Positions 1 through 6,111 are shown, counted from the first letter of the stretch. The stretch: 6,111 nt of DNA from Saprospirales bacterium (GCA_024642645.1 JAHEAS010000233.1:1-6111); one strand, 5' to 3'. Notes: generated by a model not told the origin, from the letters alone. Numbers and translations: made by a program.

Positions 1-1119
1 AGCTGTTGGTTGTTGGCCATTGGCTGTTGGCTTTCTCCCTGCTAATTGCAAATTATTCCGCATGTATTGGGGTTCGTAGCCAGCCCGTGCGATGAGCTGC
101 CATTTGTCCCAAGTCATTGCGCCAGCCATCATTTTTTGTTGAGAGTCGGTTTCCGGGAGCATGTCCAAGGTGATGAGGTCGGGTCGGGCATCATTGTTGA
201 AATCTGCGAAATCACAGCCCATGCTGTTGTAGGTCTGGTGATTGAAGTAGCTTGAAATTTGGTTAGTAAACACCCTCCCGCCTCCCTCAAGGGTGGACTT
301 TTCGCCATTTATCCAAAGTAAGTCGTTGTAAATGAAGTCGTTAGCGATGTAAATATCCGGCCAGCCGTCTCCGTTCACATCACTGATGGCGATTCCCAGA
401 CCGTAACCTTCGGTCAAAATTCCTACCTCACGGGTAATATCCGTGAACGTTCCGTTTCCATTGTTTTTATAAAAATGGTCGTTGCTGGCCCCTTCGCCGT
501 TGGTCTTTTTGGGCAGTGGTGTGTTCAGCGTTTCCCGTTCATTTGCGTGGTTCATCACGTAGAGGTCGAGGTCTCCGTCGAGGTCGTAATCAAAGAAGGC
601 GGCTTGGGTAGAGTAGCCCGAGTCTGCGATGCCGTATTCTGCCGCCATTTCCGTGAAGCCGGGTTCACTTTGCTGTGCCTTATTGATGAAAAGTAAATTC
701 CGCCTGCGTCCCGCCTGCGGGTAGCCTGCTGCGCAAACATAAATATCCATCCAGCCGTCGCCGTTCACATCGGCAAGCGAGATGCCGGTACACCAAGTAG
801 TCGTTTCCAATCCTGCCTGTTTTGTGGCATCGGTAAATATTAAATTCCCCTCATTCAAGTACAGCCGGCATGAAGTCTCGTTTCCTGAAAAGAGAATATC
901 CTCCAGTCCATCGTGGTTGAAGTCGGCGATGCCCACGCCGCCGCCATTGTAGTAATAGACGTAATTGAGGATGTTCAGCCTGTCACTTTCGGCGAGGTTG
1001 TTGGCGAAGTCAATGCCCGTGCGGGTCGGCGGGAGCAGTTCGAACAAAGCGGGGTCTGCTTTTTTGCAGGCGCAAAAAAGGCAGGAAAGTAAGAGGAATA
1101 TGTATGCTCGCTTTGTCAT
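1..1119 (-). CDS. FG-GAP/VCBS-repeat (ASPIC/UnbV-type) lipoprotein, C-terminus beyond the window
   Basis: The frame opens at ATG 1119 and stays open for 373 codons to the left edge, so the C-terminal part is missing. Residues 1-18 form a lipoprotein signal: Lys/Arg at 3-4, a hydrophobic run, then Cys18 followed by KKADP. Cys13, after LLS, is the alternative lipid site. Five calcium-loop repeats of the D-x-N-x-D-G-x-x-D kind start at D66 (DFNHDGLED), D117 (DVNGDGWMD), D177 (DYDLDGDLD), D247 (DVNGDGWPD) and D306 (DFNNDARPD), the pattern of integrin-like beta-propeller blades. The N-terminal FELLPPTRTGIDF and NYVYYYNGGGVGIADF blocks match large (about 1,100-residue, from memory) Bacteroidota ASPIC/UnbV proteins. 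It is probably a surface or periplasmic lipoprotein; its ligand is unknown. GGAGG at 1139-1135 is 15 nt from the ATG, too far to be a normal ribosome site. Residues 134-140 and 360-373 are encoded by DNA repeats. The family is fairly certain and the function is not. Confidence 0.88.
   Translation of the reverse strand, partial: MTKRAYIFLLLSCLFCACKKADPALFELLPPTRTGIDFANNLAESDRLNILNYVYYYNGGGVGIADFNHDGLEDILFSGNETSCRLYLNEGNLIFTDATKQAGLETTTWCTGISLADVNGDGWMDIYVCAAGYPQAGRRRNLLFINKAQQSEPGFTEMAAEYGIADSGYSTQAAFFDYDLDGDLDLYVMNHANERETLNTPLPKKTNGEGASNDHFYKNNGNGTFTDITREVGILTEGYGLGIAISDVNGDGWPDIYIANDFIYNDLLWINGEKSTLEGGGRVFTNQISSYFNHQTYNSMGCDFADFNNDARPDLITLDMLPETDSQQKMMAGAMTWDKWQLIARAGYEPQYMRNNLQLAGRKPTANGQQPTA
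4..31. repeat. Four-unit 7-bp tandem repeat inside the FG-GAP gene
   Basis: Read on the plus strand, four consecutive 7-mers start at 4 (TGTTGGT), 11 (TGTTGGC), 18 (CATTGGC) and 25 (TGTTGGC). The array may continue beyond base 1. It lies in frame in the lipoprotein gene on the other strand and gives a peptide with a seven-residue period, PTANGQQ followed by PTA. In homologues I recall, the preceding YMRNNLQL runs straight on into the next propeller segment, so this array looks inserted. Because 7 is not a multiple of 3, gain or loss of a single unit would shift the reading frame. Confidence 0.75.
700..719. repeat. Direct repeat CCGCCTGCG, 11 bp apart, in coding sequence
   Basis: CCGCCTGCG occurs at 700-708 and again at 711-719, an 11-bp step. 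On the minus strand it encodes PQAGRRR (residues 134-140 of the FG-GAP protein), between IYVCAAGY and NLLFIN, and it keeps the frame. The segment is very GC-rich beside the adjacent AT-rich AATTTACTT. It could be an interspersed repeat that landed in a surface loop, or simply a GC-rich coding stretch. Confidence 0.5.
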
Positions 1120-1147
1120 TGTTTCAGTCAAAGTCCTCCATATCTGA

Positions 1148-1194
1148 AGGTGCAGCGCACCGGAATGCCCAGCATATTTCGGTGCGCTGCACCT
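1148..1194. repeat. Nested palindrome (REP-like hairpin) between the mannosidase and the lipoprotein gene
   Basis: A perfect 15-bp inverted repeat has its left arm AGGTGCAGCGCACCG at 1148-1162 and its right arm CGGTGCGCTGCACCT at 1180-1194, around a 17-nt loop. Each arm contains its own smaller palindrome, GGTGC-AGC-GCACC and its complement. The loop contains ATGC (1165-1168) pairing with GCAT (1172-1175). On the minus strand no run of T follows, so it does not fit a standard rho-independent terminator. Its position 60 bp past the mannosidase stop and 28 bp before the lipoprotein ATG would put it in the mRNA leader or between transcription units. It most resembles a REP/BIME-type repeat. Confidence 0.8.
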
Positions 1195-1253
1195 CCAACC
1201 CGGTCTTTCCGAGATTGTGCTACAAATATTATCGATGCCACGCACCTGATAAA

Positions 1254-3608
1254 TCAGTTTTCATCGGTCATCGAAGGTGGTGCATCGCCCTCCCCGCTGC
1301 CCCATTTTTCGTTGGGTTTTGGGCCCATCGTAAGCACCAGTTTGCCACCGTCAGCCAGTTCTTTGTGGTAAAACCAAGGCTTTGTTAGTGGCTTACCATC
1401 GAGCGTGGCGGATTGGACGTACTTGTTTTCCATAGAATTATTCACCGTTTCGATGGTGAAAGTCCCACCGGAATAATAGTTTGGGTCGAGGTGAATAGTC
1501 ACTTTGTCGAAGAGCGGACTGCCGATTTCGTAGGTCGGCTCCACGTCGCAGCCGCCCCGCATTTCAAAAAGCCCCATGGCACTCATCACATACCAGCCAC
1601 CCATTTGCCCCTGGTCTTCGTCGCCCGGCCAGCCGTCCATCGGGCCGCTGCCATAGAACACTTCCATGATTTCCCGTGCCCATTTTTGCGTGAGCCAGGG
1701 TTTGCCAGAGTAGTTGTAGAGGTAGGCCGCCTGCATATTAGGCTGGTTGCCGTGGTTAATGGGCAGTACGCCCATTGCGGCCAGGCTGTTTTCGTCAGTG
1801 TATTCGGAGTTGAATTTCCACTTTCGGGAAGTGATGAAACCTTCTTCCAGGCGGCGGTTGAATTCGTCTTTCCCCATCAGTTTTAACAACCCTTTCATGT
1901 CTTGCGGTACGAACCAACTGTACTGCCAAGCATTACCTTCTACCCACCCCTGGCCGAGGAAAGTCGAGCAACAGTATGGCTCAAAGGGCTTTTTAAAACT
2001 GCCATCCGCCAGTCGCAGGTTCATGTAGCCAACGCTGGAATCCCAGAGGTTTTTGTAGTTGTTCGCCCGATGCTTGAAGTACCAATAGTCGTCCGTTTTG
2101 CCCAGCGCCTTGGCCATTTGGCTGACTGCCCAGTCGTCGAAGGCGTATTCGAGTGTATTGGAAACGGGGCCGTATTCATGGGGCACATAGCCATATTTCA
2201 GGTATTCGGCGAGCCAGCGGTTGCCCGCAAAACCGCCTCCCGGATGGGCGATACCTTGCTCCATTTGGTTGTGTTTCATGGCCACATAGGCATGTTCAGG
2301 GTCATAAAATTTGTGGATACCTTTCTGGTAGGCACTGACAATCAGCTCGATTTCGTGAGATGCGACCATGATGCCAGAATATTCCAAGCCTTCGGGGCCT
2401 TTGCAAAGCCAGCCGCCTTTATCGTAAAATTCGAGCAAGGAAGCTACCCATTTGTCCGCTAAATCGGGTGTGGCGAGCGTCCAGACTTGGTTGAGGTTCC
2501 AGAAGGTATTCCAAAAAGCATCGCCACCGTACATCGGCAGGTCGGGGTTTTTGAGCTGCTGCACTTTCTCGTACATGTCCACGTACTTGCCGTTGACATC
2601 GCTGTAGATGGTTCGACCCACGTACACTCGGTAGAGATTGGTGTAAAATTTCATCTTATTAACCTCGTCCTTTCCCTCGATTTCAATGGCACTGAGGAGG
2701 TCGTTCCACACCTTGCGGGCATTGTTGTGAACTGCATCGAAATCCCAGCCAAAAGGCTTTACAATTTCCGTGTCGAGGTTCAGCCGGGCCTGTTCTAGGC
2801 TGACGAAGGAGATACCCGTTTGAACCAAAAGCTGTTCGCCCTCGGTGGTTCTAAAATGGACAAAAGCGCCAAAATCTGTGTGGTCCCAACCGCTGTGCAG
2901 CTTTTCTACATTGCGCAGCACCCCATCCCGAGTCCAGCCGTTGAAGGAGTAAAAGGGCTTGTTGAAACGGATGACGAAAAACAGTTGGTACTCGTTCCAG
3001 CCCGCTCCCCGAAGGCTCTGTTGGTGGGTGTAACCTTCGATTTCCGTGTCGCTGACTTTTGTGATATGCGCATCGGACAGTTCCGTCCCGTATTCCGATT
3101 CGATTTGCAAATCAATCATCACCCGTGCGCTATCGTTTTTAGGAAAAGTATAGCGCTGAAACCCAGCGCGGGTCGTAGCCGTCACTTCCGCTTTGATTTT
3201 TGTGTCGTCGAGCTGGACGGAATAGTAGCCAGGTGTGGCCATCTCCGTCTCGTGCCGAATGCGAGAACGGTAACCGCTGTCGGGGTCATTTTCTTTGCCA
3301 GGCTCCACTTGGAGCTTTCCAAGCGTGGGCATCATCAGCAGGCCGTCCATCGTCCAGGAGTGAATGTGACTGAAGCCGGCGATGTTTTCGATTTCGTATT
3401 CGTAGCCAGCTTTCCAGCCTTGGCGCTGGTTGTCAGGGCTGAGTTTCACCATTCCGAAGGGCATCGAAGCACCGGGGAACTGCATCCAGCGGCTGTCGTG
3501 GTTGCCTATCATGCAATCCACGTAGTCAACTGGGAGTTTTTTCGTGGCTGTTTGCGCAGCACAAAAAAATACTGAAAATAGGAAAATTATGGGCAAGTAT
3601 TTATTCAT
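1254..3608 (-). CDS. Secreted GH92 family exo-alpha-mannosidase
   Basis: The product has 784 residues, about full length for GH92, calcium-dependent inverting enzymes that remove terminal alpha-mannose from N-glycans and mannans. I chose ATG 3608; a TTG sits directly before it at 3611. Residues 1-18 form a signal peptide (NKY, then a hydrophobic run), probably cut after CAA to leave Gln19. Cys16 lacks a lipobox, since Phe precedes it. The N-terminal domain carries the hallmark HDSRWMQFPGASMPFG (37-52) and GFSHIH (78-83). The catalytic domain has TLEYAFDDW and EGNAWQY (557-563), whose Glu557 matches the proposed catalytic acid. GDEDQGQM (662-669) has Asp663 and Asp665 where the paired base aspartates are expected. 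GPKPNEKWG (762-770) is a usual C-terminal signature. Several blocks depart from gut Bacteroides GH92 enzymes, so linkage specificity is open. No C-terminal sorting domain is seen, which suggests a periplasmic enzyme. It is the third gene of the run, 26 bp after the porter. Confidence 0.95.
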   Translation of the reverse strand: MNKYLPIIFLFSVFFCAAQTATKKLPVDYVDCMIGNHDSRWMQFPGASMPFGMVKLSPDNQRQGWKAGYEYEIENIAGFSHIHSWTMDGLLMMPTLGKLQVEPGKENDPDSGYRSRIRHETEMATPGYYSVQLDDTKIKAEVTATTRAGFQRYTFPKNDSARVMIDLQIESEYGTELSDAHITKVSDTEIEGYTHQQSLRGAGWNEYQLFFVIRFNKPFYSFNGWTRDGVLRNVEKLHSGWDHTDFGAFVHFRTTEGEQLLVQTGISFVSLEQARLNLDTEIVKPFGWDFDAVHNNARKVWNDLLSAIEIEGKDEVNKMKFYTNLYRVYVGRTIYSDVNGKYVDMYEKVQQLKNPDLPMYGGDAFWNTFWNLNQVWTLATPDLADKWVASLLEFYDKGGWLCKGPEGLEYSGIMVASHEIELIVSAYQKGIHKFYDPEHAYVAMKHNQMEQGIAHPGGGFAGNRWLAEYLKYGYVPHEYGPVSNTLEYAFDDWAVSQMAKALGKTDDYWYFKHRANNYKNLWDSSVGYMNLRLADGSFKKPFEPYCCSTFLGQGWVEGNAWQYSWFVPQDMKGLLKLMGKDEFNRRLEEGFITSRKWKFNSEYTDENSLAAMGVLPINHGNQPNMQAAYLYNYSGKPWLTQKWAREIMEVFYGSGPMDGWPGDEDQGQMGGWYVMSAMGLFEMRGGCDVEPTYEIGSPLFDKVTIHLDPNYYSGGTFTIETVNNSMENKYVQSATLDGKPLTKPWFYHKELADGGKLVLTMGPKPNEKWGSGEGDAPPSMTDEN

Positions 3609-3634
3609 CAATCAGTTTGTCTTGTTTAAAAAAT

Positions 3635-4993
3635 TCACCACGACTTTTCAATCTCCTCCAACGTCTTCTCCTTCGTCTCCGGCACCTGCGACCAGACAAA
3701 AAAGAACCCCAGTAGCGACATGCCGCTGAAAATCCAGAATGTGGCTGCCGGCCCTGCCGAATCAAGGAGAATTGGGAACATTTGGGTCACCAGATACACC
3801 GCCACCCACAGTGCAAACGTGGCAACCGACATGGCCAAGCCCCGCATTTTTATTGGGAATATTTCGGAGATGACAACCCAGGTCACTGGCCCGTAGGATG
3901 CTGCAAAACAGGCGATGTAAAACAGGATGAAAATGAGCAGGCCATAACCCGTCCAACCGAAATGGAATGCCAAACCTACCATCAATAGGCTCAATCCCAT
4001 GCCCGCCCCGCCGAGCAACAACAGCGTTTTTCGACCCATTTTATCCACAAAATTGATGGCAACGAAGGTGAACAGCACGTTGATGACGCCGATGATGACC
4101 GTCTGCTGGAAGGCAGCATCCGTGCCCGTTCCAACGGCCTTGAAAATCTCAGGAGCGTAATACATGATGGCGTTGATGCCTTGCACCTGCGAGAAAATGG
4201 ACAACACGATGCCAACGAATATCGCCTTTCGGAAACGCCCGGCGAAGAGTTCGCTCAATGTGCCTTTTTCTTCGTGCAGCGTTTCTTTTACTTCTTGTAA
4301 AATCTCGCCTGCCTTCGCCTCGCCGTTGATGCTTGAAAGCACGGCCATTGCCTCTTTTTCTCTGCCTTCTTTGGTTAGCCAACGTGGGCTTTCCGGAACG
4401 AAAAACATGGACACAAGGAACAACAGTGCCGGTAAAATTTCCGACCCCATCATGTACCGCCAGCCGTATTCCACGTTCCAGGCCTCGTCGCCGCTGCCCT
4501 GGATGATGGAATTGACAAAGAAAATCAAGAGGATACCCAATACGATGGCCAACTGGTAGTACGACACGAGCTTGCCACGGATTTTGGCTGGCGCCAGCTC
4601 GGTGATGTACAGCGGCGACACCATCGAAGCTGCACCAATGCCCAGTCCACCGATAAAACGGTAGATGGCAAACTGCGTCAGGTTGGCTGGAATGGCAGAC
4701 CCAACAGCCGACACGCCAAACAAAACGGCCGTCAGCATAAGCACTTTTTTGCGACCAAACTTGTCACTTGCCCAGCCAGCCACCATCGCCCCAAAGATGC
4801 ATCCGATGATGGCGCTCGAAGCCGCCCAGCCTTTCATCGCAGCTGTCAGCTCGAACTTGGTTTGCAAAAAACCGATGGCGCCCGAAATGACCGCCGTGTC
4901 GTAGCCGAAAAGCAAACCACCCAGTGCTGCAACAGCGGTGAGCATGTAAACGGTGCGCATGTTGGTGGTGTCGGTAATTGTTGTTGTTGGCAT
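3635..4993 (-). CDS. Sugar porter family MFS transporter (XylE-like sugar:H+ symporter)
   Basis: This complete protein of 452 residues has about 12 membrane segments (roughly 16-37, 55-75, 83-101, 107-127, 142-163, 183-200, then 258-283 through 415-436), with the usual cytoplasmic loop at 201-255. Sugar-porter signatures are present in order: GYDTAVISG (30-38), DKFGRKK (77-83), YRFIGGLGIG (111-120), PESPRW (200-205), QGINAIMYYAPE (271-282), DKMGRK (317-322), GPVTWV (368-373) and the terminal PETKEKTLEE (438-447). Compared with E. coli XylE from memory, the proton-coupling residues are kept (Asp32, Arg112, Glu185), as are the sugar contacts Gln147, Gln269, Asn274, Asn305 and Trp372. Positions equivalent to Gln288 and Gln415 are Ser268 and Leu395. 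It acts in the inner membrane. Placed between isomerase and mannosidase genes, its likely cargo is mannose, though glucose, galactose or a pentose cannot be excluded. It starts at ATG 4993 with no Shine-Dalgarno, 43 bp after the isomerase stop. Confidence 0.94.
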   Translation of the reverse strand: MPTTTITDTTNMRTVYMLTAVAALGGLLFGYDTAVISGAIGFLQTKFELTAAMKGWAASSAIIGCIFGAMVAGWASDKFGRKKVLMLTAVLFGVSAVGSAIPANLTQFAIYRFIGGLGIGAASMVSPLYITELAPAKIRGKLVSYYQLAIVLGILLIFFVNSIIQGSGDEAWNVEYGWRYMMGSEILPALLFLVSMFFVPESPRWLTKEGREKEAMAVLSSINGEAKAGEILQEVKETLHEEKGTLSELFAGRFRKAIFVGIVLSIFSQVQGINAIMYYAPEIFKAVGTGTDAAFQQTVIIGVINVLFTFVAINFVDKMGRKTLLLLGGAGMGLSLLMVGLAFHFGWTGYGLLIFILFYIACFAASYGPVTWVVISEIFPIKMRGLAMSVATFALWVAVYLVTQMFPILLDSAGPAATFWIFSGMSLLGFFFVWSQVPETKEKTLEEIEKSW

Positions 4994-4999
4994 ATTGTT

Positions 5000-5034
5000 G
5001 ATTTACGAATTATGATTTTGGATTTACGATTACA
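5000..5034. repeat. Five-unit degenerate 7-bp tandem repeat upstream of the porter start
   Basis: On the plus strand, 7-mers starting at 5000, 5007, 5014, 5021 and 5028 all begin with GA. GATTTAC is exact at 5000 and 5021, GATTACA lies at 5028, and the two in between (5007, 5014) are diverged. The array fills most of the 43-bp gap between the isomerase stop (5037-5039) and the porter ATG (4993), ending 6 nt before the ATG where a ribosome site would lie. On the transcribed strand the unit reads GTAAATC. No protein-coding role is possible here. Confidence 0.65.
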
Positions 5035-5036
5035 CG

Positions 5037-6111
5037 TTACCGCACAAAAGCTTTTAGTGTTGCGCACTCTTTTCCTTCACTTTCACCAAAAGGTCGGATG
5101 GTGTATTCGCTGACCGCCGCAGGCACAATAAATGTCTCTGCATAATGCACCACGAATGGCTCGAAAACACCCAACGGACTTTCGACGATGGCTTCCCGGC
5201 CCTCCACAAGGTTGAGCACGTTCAGATTGCCGTCCGTATTGTGGTGGACTTTTTTGGTAAACCAATGCCGCCTTGTTTCGATAAACTCTGTTTCATGGAG
5301 TCCAGTGCGTTCCTCCCGCCAACCGTCGCCTTTGTCAATTTTTTCGACTCGGTTAAGGAGATTTTTAGCGACCCAATCGGTCCTCATTCCCCAGTTGATG
5401 TTCTGCTTGCCGTGGCCAATATTGATAGGGCGAGGCAAGCCGTCGAGACCGAGGCGGCCCCAATCCCAGAGCTTGAAAGTGAAGATGTAAGGCGTGGCAC
5501 TGATTTCGAGCACCATGCTGTTTTTGCCGGAGCAATGCACCGTTCCCGCAGGAATCAGTACGTGGTCGTGTTTTTTGACCGACCATTTTTCGACATGTTT
5601 TTCTGCGACGAAATCAGCGCCATCTTGTTGCGCTGCTTCCAGTTCGGCAATCATCTCCGCGGGTTGTGTCCCTTCCTTCAAACCCAAATAAACACAGGCA
5701 TCATCCTTCACATCGAGCATGTAGTAACTCTCGTCCTGGGTGTAAAACATGCCAAAATGCTCCCGGATGTACTCTGTCAGCGGATGTACTTGGAGGCTGA
5801 GATTACCGCCGTCCATCGTGTCTAGGAAGTCGAAACGAATGGGGAACTCCGCACCGAAGCGGGAATACACGTTTTCGCCGAGCAGTTTTTGTGGTTGGTA
5901 AAAAACGGCGTTGATGGCGGGGATTTCCATTGTCATTTCACCAAAATCCAGCAGCAGACTGTTCTCCTCCGGTACGCAGTCAAAGCACCAAGCATAGTTC
6001 ACCGCGGAGCGGTCGAGGTCGCAAACTGCTTTCATCCACTGGCCGCCCCAAGGCCCGGGGTCGAAGAACGGAACTACCCGAAAAGGTTGCTCCACCGTTT
6101 GCAGCAAGGCC
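5037..6111 (-). CDS. Class I mannose-6-phosphate isomerase (ManA-type, long Bacteroidota form), N-terminus beyond the window
   Basis: The frame is open to the right edge and ends at TAA 5039-5037, giving 358 visible codons. It interconverts mannose-6-phosphate and fructose-6-phosphate in the cytoplasm. Counting from the TTG at 6107, the cupin metal ligands of type I isomerases are visible: Gln106 and His108 in NLSLQVHP, Glu126 in QDESYYML, and His191 in IPAGTVHCSG. The C-terminal part is strongly conserved (TPYIFTFKLWDWGRLGLDG, then RTGLHETEFIETRRHWF and FVVHYAETFIVPA). That TTG is not the true start: it falls just before the conserved block PFRVVPFFDPGPWGGQWM, and long-form Bacteroidota relatives, as I remember them, carry about 200 further residues upstream. 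The gene leads the visible run, with a porter and an alpha-mannosidase behind it, which fits use of mannose from glycans; a role in GDP-mannose supply is the alternative. Family certain, physiological role inferred. Confidence 0.92.
   Translation of the reverse strand, partial: ALLQTVEQPFRVVPFFDPGPWGGQWMKAVCDLDRSAVNYAWCFDCVPEENSLLLDFGEMTMEIPAINAVFYQPQKLLGENVYSRFGAEFPIRFDFLDTMDGGNLSLQVHPLTEYIREHFGMFYTQDESYYMLDVKDDACVYLGLKEGTQPAEMIAELEAAQQDGADFVAEKHVEKWSVKKHDHVLIPAGTVHCSGKNSMVLEISATPYIFTFKLWDWGRLGLDGLPRPINIGHGKQNINWGMRTDWVAKNLLNRVEKIDKGDGWREERTGLHETEFIETRRHWFTKKVHHNTDGNLNVLNLVEGREAIVESPLGVFEPFVVHYAETFIVPAAVSEYTIRPFGESEGKECATLKAFVR

Noticed and set aside
1135..1139. GGAGG on the minus strand as a Shine-Dalgarno for the lipoprotein gene
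   Set aside because: It is 15 nt from the ATG and only 3 nt from an upstream in-frame TTG (1131-1129). Neither spacing is good, and the ATG start is fixed by the signal peptide.
1223..1253. Possible Bacteroidota-type promoter on the minus strand: TTTA at 1253-1250 and TAATATTTG at 1231-1223
   Set aside because: It has three bases, not two, between TA and TTTG of the TAnnTTTG -7 element, and the -33 box is TTTA rather than TTTG. It could be a weak promoter for the lipoprotein gene but the match is not good enough to call.
1246..1257. Small palindrome CTGAT-AA-ATCAG at the mannosidase stop codon, as a terminator
   Set aside because: A 5-bp stem with a 2-nt loop and no following U-run is too weak.
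1902..2462. Plus-strand open frame of 186 codons
   Set aside because: It is antisense to the mannosidase catalytic domain and has no domain or credible start context.
2820..3575. Plus-strand open frame of 251 codons
   Set aside because: It lies wholly inside the mannosidase gene in an antisense frame, has no recognisable domain, and is explained by the codon bias of the real gene.
3609..3611. TTG as the start codon of the mannosidase
   Set aside because: An ATG follows immediately at 3608 and gives the same signal peptide; ATG is far more likely.
5145..5825. Plus-strand open frame of 226 codons
   Set aside because: It is antisense to the conserved isomerase sequence, including the metal-binding segments, and shows no family signature.
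6105..6107. TTG as the start codon of the isomerase
   Set aside because: It sits right before a conserved internal block and the frame is open to the window edge, so the gene is cut rather than starting here.

Overview
The window looks like chromosomal DNA from a Bacteroidota bacterium, and I lean towards the Saprospiraceae/Lewinella side of the phylum. The reasons are a GH92 alpha-mannosidase, a long-form mannose-6-phosphate isomerase like those I recall from Bacteroidota, an ASPIC/FG-GAP lipoprotein of a type common there, start codons without a usable Shine-Dalgarno, and short repeat families in and between genes. The taxonomic placement is inference. All four genes lie on the minus strand, so transcription runs from 6111 towards 1.

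From right to left, 6111-5037 holds the C-terminal ~358 residues of a zinc-dependent class I mannose-6-phosphate isomerase whose start lies outside the window. After 43 bp, largely filled by an array of 7-bp repeats, comes a complete XylE-like sugar porter of the major facilitator superfamily (4993-3635). After a further 26 bp comes a complete secreted GH92 exo-alpha-mannosidase (3608-1254). The three genes read as one mannoside-use operon: the hydrolase releases mannose outside the inner membrane, the porter imports it with protons, and the isomerase converts mannose-6-phosphate to fructose-6-phosphate. The hexokinase step is not visible in the window.

A 134-bp gap follows, holding a 47-bp nested palindrome. 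Beyond it, 1119-1 is the N-terminal 373 codons of a lipoprotein with FG-GAP/VCBS calcium-loop repeats, which runs off the left edge. It has no stop codon in the window. Its last visible codons are an in-frame array of 7-bp repeats, and a second short repeat lies in frame near 700.

The enzymes belong to known families. The most unusual content is the repeats: two unrelated arrays with a 7-bp period (one inside a gene, one just before a start codon), an 11-bp-spaced repeat in coding sequence, and a palindrome made of smaller palindromes. I see no RNA gene, CRISPR array, transposase or clear terminator, and no gene-free stretch longer than 300 bases.
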